A stretch of 64,000 nucleotides of DNA from Acidobacteriota bacterium (lineage in GTDB: Bacteria > Acidobacteriota > Terriglobia > Acidiferrales > UBA7541): positions 62,001 through 126,000 of the forward strand of contig JABCZJ010000016.1 in the NCBI GenBank assembly GCA_013289715.1, given 5' to 3'. The position numbers were made by a program, and so were the translations under genes. Shown piece after piece: positions 17,124 through 26,219 of this stretch. The stretch's first letter is position 1. Each line of letters opens with the position of its first letter. The notes under the pieces were generated by a model. It searched no databases, had not been told where the DNA came from, and saw nothing but the letters and a program-made list of their open reading frames with translations.

Positions 17124-18386
17124 ATGAACATCGACGCCAGAGACGACGCGAAGCGCTACGAGAACACCCTTGTCGCCATCCTGTTCTTTTCCTGGGGCAC
17201 GGTCTTCCTCGACCGCATGTCGCAGCTCTACCTCGCGCCCTACATCGCTCCCGAATTCCATCTGACGCACGAGCAAGTCGGCATGCTCGCCTCGGTTCTC
17301 GCAATCACCTGGGCCGTTTCCACCTTGTTGTTCGGCGCGCTCTCAGACCGCTTCGGCCGGCGCAGAATTCTGATTCCGGCGGTCTTCGCGTTTTCACTTT
17401 TGTCCTGGCTCTCTGGCGTCGCACACACGTTTCATCAGCTGTTGCTGGTTCGTGCGCTGATGGGGATTGCCGAAGGCCCGTGCTGGTCCATCATGACCGC
17501 GCTCATTGAAGAATCATCCACTCCCAGCCGCCGCGGGCGCAATATCGGCATCGTCGTCAGCGCTGGCGCTCTGGTCGGTCTCGCGGTCGCACCGATTTTA
17601 ACGACGCAAGTGGCTGCGCGCTTTGGCTGGCGCTGGGCGTTCTTCGTTTGCGGCGTGCCGGGAATTTTGATGGGCCTGCTGATGTGGAAATTCGTGAAGG
17701 AACCGCCGAAAAAATCCGGCGCGGACGGCGAGCGCCTCCACCAGCCCAGAATCCGCGATTATTTCGCGATTCTGCGCTACCGCAACGTTTGGCTTTGCTG
17801 CATCGGCGCCGCCGGCTTCATCTCCTGGCTATTCTTGTGCAATGTCTTCGCGCCACTCTACATCACCGAAGTCGCGCATCAGCCACCCACCACCGCCGGC
17901 TTTCTGCTCGGCGCCACGGGCCTCGGCAGTTTCATTCTCGGATTTCTCTTGCCCGCGTTGTCAGATCGCCTCGGACGCAAACCCGTACTCCTCGCGATGG
18001 CCGCAATGTCGGCTCTGGTTCCGCTCGTGCTGCTGATTCCACCGCTGTACGCGTATCCATGGATTTTGGCAGCGATTCTATTCCTCACGAACGCGGGGCA
18101 GGGCATGCCGACGTTGGTGATGGTGCTGATTCCGACCGAAAGTGTGCCGCCGCAATTTGCCGCCACGTCCATCGGCCTCGCCACACTGGTGGGCGAAGTG
18201 TTCGGCGCGACGATCGCGCCAACTCTAGGCGGCGCGCTCGCGGAAAAGCACGGTTTGGGAATTACCTTGCTGATGTCCGCGGGCGGCGCCGGACTATTGT
18301 TTCTGGTGGCGTTATTCCTGAAAGAAACTGCAAACGTCCGACACGGAGCGGCTCATGCGCAGCCCGTCGCCGAACCGCTCCACTAA
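17124..18386 (+). CDS. MFS transporter, aromatic acid:H+ symporter-like
   Basis: The 420-residue protein has about 12 predicted membrane segments. It carries the MFS motif A twice (FGALSDRFGRRRIL between helices 2 and 3, and LPALSDRLGRKPVLL in the second half), plus an LVRALMGIAEGPCW segment in helix 4. It probably imports an aromatic acid or related anion, judged from its place between a PcaR-type regulator and a CoA ligase. The start is the ATG at 17124; the ribosome-binding site is weak. A much longer open frame to 16656 overlaps the regulator gene and is not coding. The substrate is inference. Confidence 0.85.
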   Translation: MNIDARDDAKRYENTLVAILFFSWGTVFLDRMSQLYLAPYIAPEFHLTHEQVGMLASVLAITWAVSTLLFGALSDRFGRRRILIPAVFAFSLLSWLSGVAHTFHQLLLVRALMGIAEGPCWSIMTALIEESSTPSRRGRNIGIVVSAGALVGLAVAPILTTQVAARFGWRWAFFVCGVPGILMGLLMWKFVKEPPKKSGADGERLHQPRIRDYFAILRYRNVWLCCIGAAGFISWLFLCNVFAPLYITEVAHQPPTTAGFLLGATGLGSFILGFLLPALSDRLGRKPVLLAMAAMSALVPLVLLIPPLYAYPWILAAILFLTNAGQGMPTLVMVLIPTESVPPQFAATSIGLATLVGEVFGATIAPTLGGALAEKHGLGITLLMSAGGAGLLFLVALFLKETANVRHGAAHAQPVAEPLH

Positions 18387-18398
18387 AGCAGCCGAATC

Positions 18399-19982
18399 AT
18401 GCGAGCGATAGATTATTTCGACAAGCAAGCCGAAGCAATTCCCGATCGCCCAGCCATCATTGACGGCAGCGCCCGATACTCTTACGCCGATGTGCGCAGC
18501 GCCAGCGAGCGCATCGCCCACGCCATGTGGGGCGCCGGCCTTCGTGGCGAGCAGCCTGTCGCGATCTATTCCATCAACGACGCGCGCGTCCTCCTCTGCA
18601 TGCTCGGCCTCATGCGCGCCGGTGCCGTCTGGGTGCCGATCAATTATCGCAACGCGCCCGACGCCAACGTCGAATATCTCAACTACGTGAAGACTTCCTG
18701 GCTCTTCTATCACAGCAGCTACCAAGACCGCGTCCCGGAACTGCAAGCCCGCGTCCCTACATTGCAGCACTTGATTTGCATTGACGCCGAAGACGGAAAA
18801 AATCCATCGCTCGAAAAATTCATGCATAACGAGACCGGCGTAGAAGATTCTGCACGGCTCGAAATCGATTGGGCCGACGCACGCGGCAATCCCGATCGTC
18901 TCGTCGGCCTCGTTCCCACCGGCGGCACCACCGGCCCCGCCAAAGGCGTGCGCGTCACCAGCCTCTCCTGGGGCACCATGACGGAGATGGCGTCGCACTA
19001 CTGGCGCAGCGAAGGCTGCGATCCCGTGTGCCTAAGCGTCGCGCCCCTTTCGCACGCAGCAGGAGTAGTGGCGTTCACCATGTTCACGCTAGGCGCCACC
19101 AACGTAATCATGCCCGGTTTCGACGCGCTCGAGGTCCTGCACAATATCGAACGCTTCCGGGTCACCCATTTGTTTCTGCCGCCCACGGCGTTCTACGGAT
19201 TGCTCGCGCATCCCGACGCGCACAAATTCGATTACTCCAGCCTGCGCGTTTTTCTGCTGGCCGCATCGCCCGTCTCGCCAGACAAGCTCAAACAGGGCGT
19301 CGAAATGTTCGGCCCTTGCCTGTGCCAAAGTTACGGACAGACTGAAGCTCCCATGCTCATCGCGTTTCTCGATCAAAAAGCCGTCGCAGCCGCGGCTGCC
19401 GGGGATCATCCCGAACGCCTGCGCAGCTGCGGCAAAGCCACTTCCGCGGTGCGGCTTGCGATCATGGACGAGCAAGGCCGGCTCCTGCCTCCCGGCCAGC
19501 CGGGAGAAATCGTCGTGCGCGGTTCGCTCGTCTCGCCGGGATATTACGAAATGCCGGAAGCCACCGCAGAAATTCGCACGCACGGCTGGCATCACACCGG
19601 AGACATCGGCTACCGCGACGAAGACGGATATTTTTATATCGTTGATCGCAAGAAAGACATGATCATTTCCGGTGGCTTCAACGTCTATTCCGCCGAAGTG
19701 GAAGCGGCAATTATGGCGCTGCCGCAGGTACACGAATGCGCGGTGATAGGCGTGCCAGACGCCAGATGGGGCGAAGCAGTGAAAGCGCTGGTAGCTTTGC
19801 GTGTCGGCCAATCACTGACGGCGAAAGAAATCCTCGACCACTGCAAGGCGAAACTGGGCGGCGTGAAATCCCCCAAATCCGTCGACTTCGTAGCAGAGAT
19901 CGCGAAAACTCCTGCAGGCAAGATTGATCGCAAACAGCTCCGCAAGCCCTATTGGACCGGCGCCGATCGCGCCGTCCACTAG
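18399..19982 (+). CDS. AMP-forming acyl-CoA synthetase/ligase
   Basis: The 527-residue ANL-superfamily enzyme activates a carboxylic acid to its CoA thioester through an acyl-adenylate. The motifs are VPTGGTTGPAKGV (A3), QSYGQTEAP (A5), HTGDIGYRDEDGYFYIVDRKKDMIISGG (A7-A8) and the C-terminal lysine motif TPAGKIDRKQLRKP (A10). The start follows the MFS stop by 12 bp, so import and activation of the same acid is a reasonable idea. The TGGTTGPAKG loop has Gly where many relatives have Ser. The substrate could be an aromatic or a medium-chain acid. It converges on the PQQ dehydrogenase gene with 13 bp between. Confidence 0.9.
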   Translation: MRAIDYFDKQAEAIPDRPAIIDGSARYSYADVRSASERIAHAMWGAGLRGEQPVAIYSINDARVLLCMLGLMRAGAVWVPINYRNAPDANVEYLNYVKTSWLFYHSSYQDRVPELQARVPTLQHLICIDAEDGKNPSLEKFMHNETGVEDSARLEIDWADARGNPDRLVGLVPTGGTTGPAKGVRVTSLSWGTMTEMASHYWRSEGCDPVCLSVAPLSHAAGVVAFTMFTLGATNVIMPGFDALEVLHNIERFRVTHLFLPPTAFYGLLAHPDAHKFDYSSLRVFLLAASPVSPDKLKQGVEMFGPCLCQSYGQTEAPMLIAFLDQKAVAAAAAGDHPERLRSCGKATSAVRLAIMDEQGRLLPPGQPGEIVVRGSLVSPGYYEMPEATAEIRTHGWHHTGDIGYRDEDGYFYIVDRKKDMIISGGFNVYSAEVEAAIMALPQVHECAVIGVPDARWGEAVKALVALRVGQSLTAKEILDHCKAKLGGVKSPKSVDFVAEIAKTPAGKIDRKQLRKPYWTGADRAVH

Positions 19983-19995
19983 CAGCTTGCGAAGA

Positions 19996-22191
19996 TCACG
20001 GATAAGATCCGCGGCCGCCTCCCTCGCCACTCGCAGCTTCCTTCAAACTCTGATTCGCGCGAAAAATCACATAAGCGCGAATCGCCGCGGCATCCCCGCG
20101 CGAAACCTCCTTAGAAAAAGAAACCATGCCATTCTCCCGCAACAATCCGCCCAAGACGATGTTGAACCACTGATCATTCGTCAAAGTGCTCGAATAACGC
20201 AGGTCCGGCAAAACTCCACCGCTGACCACCACATCCCCATGACAATTCCCGCAAAAGCGCTGATACACCTGCTCGCCCCTACGCACCGTCGCAGCATCCG
20301 CGGTCGCGGCGGGAGGATGCAACACCTCCACCTCGATCGCCGGCAGCGCAGGCAAGACCACCTTCCCGCCAAGCTTGAACGCCAGCATGCGCGACACATT
20401 TCGCACGCGACCGGATTTCATCGCGGGTTCGCCCGCAGCCAGCGGAAACACTCCGCCCCACCCCGCCAAAATCGCAACGTACTGTTCACCCTTCACGGTG
20501 TAAGTAATCGGCCCGGCAATCGCGCCAGTCTGTATCGCGTAAGACCACACTCTCGCGCCAGTGTCCGCAAGATACGCTTCGAAATTTCCCTTTGCCGTGC
20601 CCTCGAAAACTAAATTGCCCGCCGTCGAAACCACTCCGCCATTCCACGCCTCCGGACGATCCACGTCCCACGCCTGCTTCTGTTGCAGCGGGTCCCACGC
20701 CACCAGCCGCCCGCGCACGCTGTTCATGATCGCTTTCTTGATTTGACGATCCTGCGGCATCCCCGCTGCCGCGAAGTCAGTCCCCGTATCGAACGCAAAA
20801 TTCTTGGCGTGAAAATCCGTATCGGACTTATACGGAAATCCCGCATCCTGAATCGGAATGTACACCAGTCCAGTCACAGGGCTATAAGACATCGGCTGCC
20901 AGCTGTGAGCGCCCAAAGGCCCGGGAATAATCAATTCCGGATTGCGTCCCGGATAACGCGCCAGCGCGGTTTCCACGGGCCGGCCAGTCTGCATATCCAC
21001 GCCACTGGCCCACGTGATATGCGTATAAGGCGAAGCGGAAATCAGCGCCCCAGTCGCGCGATCCAGCACATAAAAAACACCATTCTTCGGCGCGTGCATC
21101 AAGACTTTCCGCGGTTGCCCCTGAATCGTCAGATCAGCCAAAATCATCTGCTCGTCGGAATCGTAATCCCAGGCCTCGCCCGGATTTTCCTGGTAGTGCC
21201 ACACATATTCGCCAGTCTCCGGCCGCAGCGCCACAATCGAACAGGTGAATAAATTGTCGCCGCCCTGCGGGCTGCGAATTCTGGGATTCCACGGCCCACC
21301 ATTACCAACGCCGATAAAAAGCAAATCAAGTTCCGGGTCGTACACAATCGAATCCCACACTGTCCCGCCGCCACCGTTTTTCCACCACTCGCCCGTCCAA
21401 GTCTTCGCGGCCTTCGCCAGAATCGGATTCTCAAACGGTTTCGCCGGATCGCCCGGCACCGTGTAGAACCGCCACGCCATCGCGCCCGTTTCCGTGTCAT
21501 AAGCCGAAACGTATCCGCGCACGCCCATCTCCGCGCCGCCATTCCCGATGATTACTTTCCCCTTCACCACGCGAGGCGCGCCGGTGATCGTGTAACGAAA
21601 CTTCCGGTCAATGGTCAGCTTTTCCCACACCAACTTGCCGGTCGTCGCATCCAGCGCCTCGAGCCTTCCATCCAGCGTCCCGAAAAATACTTTGCCGCCC
21701 CACACCGCCACGCCGCGATTCACCACGTCGCAGCAAGCATTCACCGCCCATTCCGGATTTACCTTCGGGTCGTAAGACCACAGCGGCGCGCCTGTCGCGG
21801 CATTCAGAGCGAAAACTTTGCTCCAGGCTGTCGTGAAATACATCAGGCCGTCCACGACGATCGGCGTCGCCTCCTGCCCGCGCCGCGTGTCCAAATCGTA
21901 GAACCACGTCAGTCCCAATTGGCTGACGTTCTTATCATTCACAAGCTTCAACGGGCTGAAGCGCTGCTCGTTGTAAGTGCGCCCATGCACCAACCAGTTT
22001 CCGGGATCGCGATCCGCGCGCAGTACACGCGCTTCGTTCACGCCCTGCTTCGCCTCAGCTCCGGAATTTTCATCCCGCGCAAGGTGCGACCCACTCCCTC
22101 CGCAGCCCGCGCAAAATGCCGCAGCCACGCAAAACGCAGCCACCCGCAACGCGAAACCCCGCACGCGCAGCGAATATGTTTCTGCGTTCAA
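19996..22191 (-). CDS. PQQ-dependent alcohol dehydrogenase with C-terminal cytochrome c domain
   Basis: This is a quinohaemoprotein. It has a membrane-lipoprotein-like leader (VAAAFCAGCGGSGS), then an eight-bladed beta-propeller with NWLVHGRTYNEQRFSPL, the vicinal disulfide NACCDVV, GEAWDYDSDEQ (catalytic Asp region) and GAHSWQPMSYSP. A C-terminal haem c domain carries CGNCH (about 90 residues before the end). It should oxidise primary or secondary alcohols in the periplasm and pass electrons to the respiratory chain. The start is uncertain: a TTG at 22191 keeps a normal signal peptide, and a TTG at 22269 gives 757 residues with an unlikely head. It is divergent from the TonB receptor gene. 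A role in oxidising an aromatic alcohol is speculation. Confidence 0.88.
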   Translation of the reverse strand: MNAETYSLRVRGFALRVAAFCVAAAFCAGCGGSGSHLARDENSGAEAKQGVNEARVLRADRDPGNWLVHGRTYNEQRFSPLKLVNDKNVSQLGLTWFYDLDTRRGQEATPIVVDGLMYFTTAWSKVFALNAATGAPLWSYDPKVNPEWAVNACCDVVNRGVAVWGGKVFFGTLDGRLEALDATTGKLVWEKLTIDRKFRYTITGAPRVVKGKVIIGNGGAEMGVRGYVSAYDTETGAMAWRFYTVPGDPAKPFENPILAKAAKTWTGEWWKNGGGGTVWDSIVYDPELDLLFIGVGNGGPWNPRIRSPQGGDNLFTCSIVALRPETGEYVWHYQENPGEAWDYDSDEQMILADLTIQGQPRKVLMHAPKNGVFYVLDRATGALISASPYTHITWASGVDMQTGRPVETALARYPGRNPELIIPGPLGAHSWQPMSYSPVTGLVYIPIQDAGFPYKSDTDFHAKNFAFDTGTDFAAAGMPQDRQIKKAIMNSVRGRLVAWDPLQQKQAWDVDRPEAWNGGVVSTAGNLVFEGTAKGNFEAYLADTGARVWSYAIQTGAIAGPITYTVKGEQYVAILAGWGGVFPLAAGEPAMKSGRVRNVSRMLAFKLGGKVVLPALPAIEVEVLHPPAATADAATVRRGEQVYQRFCGNCHGDVVVSGGVLPDLRYSSTLTNDQWFNIVLGGLLRENGMVSFSKEVSRGDAAAIRAYVIFRANQSLKEAASGEGGGRGSYP

Positions 22192-22328
22192 ATGTTTTTC
22201 CGTACGCCACGCATCACGCCACCCCGAGCTACCCGCGCAGCCGCTTCGATACTGCTTCGCGCCGTGCAAGTCAAGATTGCATTCCGCGCCCTCGGGGGCG
22301 ATATTCGCACAAGCGCTCGATTAAAGGC

Positions 22329-22357
22329 TTGACAAAATACCACCGCGGCGTTAAACG
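22329..22357 (+). promoter_or_regulatory. Putative sigma70 promoter of the TonB-dependent receptor gene
   Basis: TTGACA (22329-22334) is followed after 17 nt by TAAACG (22352-22357), in the spacer between the divergent PQQ dehydrogenase and TonB receptor genes. The receptor ATG is 70 bp further, behind an AAGGGGGGAACC ribosome-binding site. The -35 is perfect and the -10 is weak. Confidence 0.45.
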
Positions 22358-22426
22358 TTCTGCCCATAAAGGGTGTGGATGCGGACCATCCGGCTTGCAA
22401 ATGGTTGTCCGCTCAAGGGGGGAACC

Positions 22427-25400
22427 ATGGGCGCACGTCCGGCGCTGCTCGCGGTCCTTGTTCTCGCACTTCTGTTCGTTTCCGCGACTCCCGCATTTGC
22501 GCAAATCACCGTCGCGCAACTAAATGGCTCCGTGCACGACGAAAGCGGCGGCATTGTGAAGAACGCCACCGTCACCCTGCGCGACACCGCCACCAACGCC
22601 ATTTATCGCACGACCTCTAACGATTCCGGCCTCTACGTAATTCCCAACTTGCCGCCTGACACTTACGAATTGACCGTCTCCTACACCGGCTTCGCTACCA
22701 CCATCGATAAAGGCATCGTGCTAACCGTAGGCCAGACCGCCACCGTGGACATCAATCTCAGAGTCGCCACGCAAAATGAACAAGTCGTGGTCACTACCGA
22801 AGTTCCACCCATCGAGCCCACCAAAACAGAAATCAGCCAGGTGATTGATACTCAACAGATTCAAGATCTGCCCATCAGCGGCCGTCAATTCACCGATTTC
22901 GCGCTGCTAACCGCCGGCGTCGCCACGGGCCGCACCAGCTTGCAGTCCACGATCACCGAATTCGAAACCACGCGCATCTCCTTTGCCGGCATGCGCGACC
23001 TCAGCAACATGGTCACGGTAGACGGCGCGGACAACATCAACACGGCCACCGGCTCGCAGCGCTCCACTCCGCCGCAGGAATCCGTACAGGAATTTCGCGT
23101 GGTGAATAATGCATTCGGCGCCGAATACGGCCGCGCTCTGGGCGGAATCGTGAACATCGTCACCAAGTCCGGTGGCAACGAACTTCACGGCTCCATATAC
23201 GACTACTTGCAGAACAACGCCACCGACGCGCGCTCTCTGCTTCAGCCCGCGCCCGATCAGTACGTCCTGCGGCAAAATCAATTCGGCGGCGCGATCGGCG
23301 GCCCCATCAAGAAAGACAAGATATTCTTCTTCACCAATTATGAAGGCCAGCGCCGCGGCGAATCGCCCACCTACCCGGGGGTGCTATACCAAAATATCGG
23401 CTTGGTAGACCAGGCCAAAGCAGCCCTGGGAATCGCGCCGGAAGGCTGCACTACGGCCATAGCGACTTGCACGTTGTCGCCCCTGCAATATCTAAATTCT
23501 GTTTTGAAAACGAAAGACAACGACTACGGCATTGCCAAAATCGATTACCAGATAAATCCAAGCAACCACCTGTCCTTGCGTTACAACATCGAAGATGGCC
23601 GCGACTTGAATCAACTCGTCGGCAGCACTCTTGACGGCGGCGGCATCGGCGCCCCCAGCAGCGGACACAATCTCTTCCTGCGCGATCAATCGCTGGTCGG
23701 CGACGTAGCTACCACCGTGAAGCCCGACCTGGTAAATACTTTCCTAGCTCAATATGGCCGCCGTCACTACAACTTCCCAGGCGTTACGGGTCAGCCCAAC
23801 CTCGACATCCCCAATACGCTCCTGTTCGGCCACAACTTCGGCGTTCTCGATGCCATCTATGAGAGCCGTTTCCAACTCACCGATTCCATGGCGTGGGTCA
23901 AAGGCAATCACGTTGCGAAGTTCGGCGTGGATTACAATTACATCAATAATTTCGTGATCTGGCCGGGATTCACACCGATGCGCATCGTCATGCCAGGTTT
24001 GAATTGCCTGGTGGATTTTGCCAACTTTGTAAATCCCACCGCGGGCATCGCTTCCAACCCAGCCGATGGCCCGTGCCCCACGGCGACGGCTCCGTTCTTT
24101 CCCACGCAGCCAGGCGCTCCCTTCGGGCCCAATAACAACGACCAGCCGCTGAACGGCGTTCCCATCGCGTTCTGGGGCGCACCCGTGGGTACCGTCCCGA
24201 ATCCACCGAGCGGCCAGCTCCCAACTCCGCCACCGATTCCCACGAACTGGGCCAACGCCTATATCCCCAGTGAAACCATAAACTTCTCGGAGACTTTGAA
24301 TCACTCCTATTACGGCTTCTACGCGCAGGATCAATGGCGCATCAAGCCCACTCTCACCATCAACTACGGGCTGCGCTACGATTTCGAAACGGGACTCTCC
24401 AAGCAGATCAATCCGCACTACAACGGAGTCCAGCCTCGCATCGGTCTGGCTTGGTCGCCCAACAATAAGACTGTCGTCCGCGCAGGTTTCGGCCTCTTCG
24501 ACGACCGCTACAATTTGTCTTTCCTGTTCATTACCCAACCGCAGCGCCCCGTAATTATTCCGGGTGAGACCTTACCCGGAATTCGCCAGGGCGCCAACAC
24601 CGCAACCTGGGTTCTGAACCAGTTCACCCCTGGTCCACTGGGATTCCCGTCAACTGCCGCCGCCACATTGGTCACCACCGGCCAAGTCCCAGCCCAGTAC
24701 ATCACCGGCCCGTGCCCGCCTTCCTGCACCGCAGGCGCCGGCATGGTGCAACACAACAGCCAGATACCGTACTCCGAGCAAGCCAACCTGGAAATTGACC
24801 GCGAAATCGCCAAGGGTCTCACGGTCAGCGCCGGTTATCTATGGGTTTCGGCGCATCACCTGGTTCGCGCAGAGAACCTCAACGTCTGCCCGCCATTCGG
24901 CGCCGCCGCCGGGACCACCGTTCCCAGCGTCACTCCCGGCACTCCGGCCTGTCCGCCGGCAGAAATGCCTCCTTCCGCTTGGCCCACCGGAAAAGCCTTC
25001 TTCTACAATGGATTGAATCCCGGCGGCTCGCCCGCATTCGGCAATGCCGGTCTGCTCTATTACACGGACAACACCGGCAATTCCAATTACAACGGCCTGA
25101 CCTTGCAGCTGACCGAAAGATTCAACAGAATTTTCACACTCAACGCCAATTACACCTGGTCGCACACCTTCGACGATGGCACGTTCACAACATTCGTCAG
25201 CACGCCCCAGGATCTCTACGATCGGCCACTGGAGTACGCCAATTCCAACCAGGACGTTCGCCAGCGGTTCATCACCAACTTCACCTTTGAAGGTCCGAAA
25301 GACAGCATCCTGCGTAATTTCACTTTCAGCAATATCGTCACCTTGCAGACCCCGCGTCCTTTCACCCTGTTTGTCGGCTTCGACGCCAACGGTGACACCA

Positions 25401-25813
25401 ACCCCGTGACGGATCGCGTCGGTCTTTCGCCGCGCAACAGCTACTACGGCGACGATCTGTATTCCTGGGACCTGCGCGTTGCCCGTTACTTCCAATTTAG
25501 AGAGCGCTACAGGCTTGATCTGATGGTGGACGCATTCAACGTGTTGAATCGCCCCAACGTCGATGAAGTCACCTCCGTCTACGGCGCCGCCGTTTTCTGC
25601 GGCCCAGTTCCAGGCCGTTACAACGATGCCGCCACGCACGCGACTCAGGCTGCGGCGATCGCCTTTGACACGGGCGCCGGTCCACCGACGTGTCCGTCGT
25701 CCTTGCAGTTGGGCCCCGTCCCAGCTCCTCCGGTGCCCAGCGCCAGCTTCGGCAGCTCCAGAACCATGCTGAATCCGCGCCAGTTCCAATTCGCGGCCAA
25801 GTTCTCGTTCTAG
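22427..25813 (+). CDS. TonB-dependent receptor, Oar-like, with carboxypeptidase-regulatory-like N-terminus
   Basis: The 1128-residue outer-membrane protein has a signal peptide (ALLFVSATPAFAQ), then a CarboxypepD_reg-like beta-sandwich (about residues 28-115: VAQLNGSVHDESGGIVKNATV through DINLRVA). A plug domain follows (QVIDTQQIQDLPISGRQFTDF) and then a large beta-barrel ending FQFAAKFSF with terminal aromatic Phe. This Oar-type layout is very abundant in Acidobacteriota, where such receptors probably import polymers or complex organic molecules. The start is the ATG at 22427 behind a GGGGGG ribosome-binding site. The ligand is unknown. Its neighbour is a divergent periplasmic alcohol dehydrogenase, and aromatic catabolic genes lie on both sides. 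Confidence 0.93.
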   Translation: MGARPALLAVLVLALLFVSATPAFAQITVAQLNGSVHDESGGIVKNATVTLRDTATNAIYRTTSNDSGLYVIPNLPPDTYELTVSYTGFATTIDKGIVLTVGQTATVDINLRVATQNEQVVVTTEVPPIEPTKTEISQVIDTQQIQDLPISGRQFTDFALLTAGVATGRTSLQSTITEFETTRISFAGMRDLSNMVTVDGADNINTATGSQRSTPPQESVQEFRVVNNAFGAEYGRALGGIVNIVTKSGGNELHGSIYDYLQNNATDARSLLQPAPDQYVLRQNQFGGAIGGPIKKDKIFFFTNYEGQRRGESPTYPGVLYQNIGLVDQAKAALGIAPEGCTTAIATCTLSPLQYLNSVLKTKDNDYGIAKIDYQINPSNHLSLRYNIEDGRDLNQLVGSTLDGGGIGAPSSGHNLFLRDQSLVGDVATTVKPDLVNTFLAQYGRRHYNFPGVTGQPNLDIPNTLLFGHNFGVLDAIYESRFQLTDSMAWVKGNHVAKFGVDYNYINNFVIWPGFTPMRIVMPGLNCLVDFANFVNPTAGIASNPADGPCPTATAPFFPTQPGAPFGPNNNDQPLNGVPIAFWGAPVGTVPNPPSGQLPTPPPIPTNWANAYIPSETINFSETLNHSYYGFYAQDQWRIKPTLTINYGLRYDFETGLSKQINPHYNGVQPRIGLAWSPNNKTVVRAGFGLFDDRYNLSFLFITQPQRPVIIPGETLPGIRQGANTATWVLNQFTPGPLGFPSTAAATLVTTGQVPAQYITGPCPPSCTAGAGMVQHNSQIPYSEQANLEIDREIAKGLTVSAGYLWVSAHHLVRAENLNVCPPFGAAAGTTVPSVTPGTPACPPAEMPPSAWPTGKAFFYNGLNPGGSPAFGNAGLLYYTDNTGNSNYNGLTLQLTERFNRIFTLNANYTWSHTFDDGTFTTFVSTPQDLYDRPLEYANSNQDVRQRFITNFTFEGPKDSILRNFTFSNIVTLQTPRPFTLFVGFDANGDTNPVTDRVGLSPRNSYYGDDLYSWDLRVARYFQFRERYRLDLMVDAFNVLNRPNVDEVTSVYGAAVFCGPVPGRYNDAATHATQAAAIAFDTGAGPPTCPSSLQLGPVPAPPVPSASFGSSRTMLNPRQFQFAAKFSF

Positions 25814-26219
25814 CCGCGGCGCCGGGATGCAGCGGATCGAGAGACTTTGCAGGTCGTGGCTGAAGAGTCCGCTCAAAAGTATCGCGTGTCATCCTGAACG
25901 GAGTCCCGCGCTTTTTTGTTTCCCGCCCGTTCCGCAGCCGCGGGACGGGAGCGGCGCGGTACGCAGCGAGGGATCTGCTTTTGGGCCTCGCTGGGGCGAC
26001 CGGCTCATGCGTTCACGAGTCCGCCGCATCACGCGAGTCACAGTTTCTGATTTCGTTTGTCCCGCCGTTCCTCAGGAGAACTTTTTGGTAACCGTCATCC
26101 CGCTCCAAGCGAATCCAACGAGCGCCCGGCGACTTTGCGCAGCCGAAATCGTTCCCGCAGCGCTGCCGAAATCCGGTAAGCTGCCCCAGAATCTGCGCTC
26201 ACAGGTCGGGTGACTCTTC
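25814..26219. repeat. Intergenic region with interspersed repeat of the TCATCCTGA...GAGGGATCTGC type
   Basis: No gene is supported in this 400 bp. Positions 25885-25982 begin GTGTCATCCTGAACGGAGTC and end GCAGCGAGGGATCTGCTTTT. This matches the general pattern of an interspersed element frequent in Acidobacteriota and other environmental genomes (from memory). Its translation looks like CHPERSPALF. A 128-residue open frame across it (25827-26213) is therefore rejected as a gene. The promoter of the carboxylase-like operon must lie here or just downstream, but no clear boxes were found. Confidence 0.5.

Noticed and set aside
25827..26213. Open frame of 128 codons after the TonB receptor gene
   Set aside because: Its peptide (CHPERSPALF and similar) is the typical translation of a dispersed intergenic repeat.
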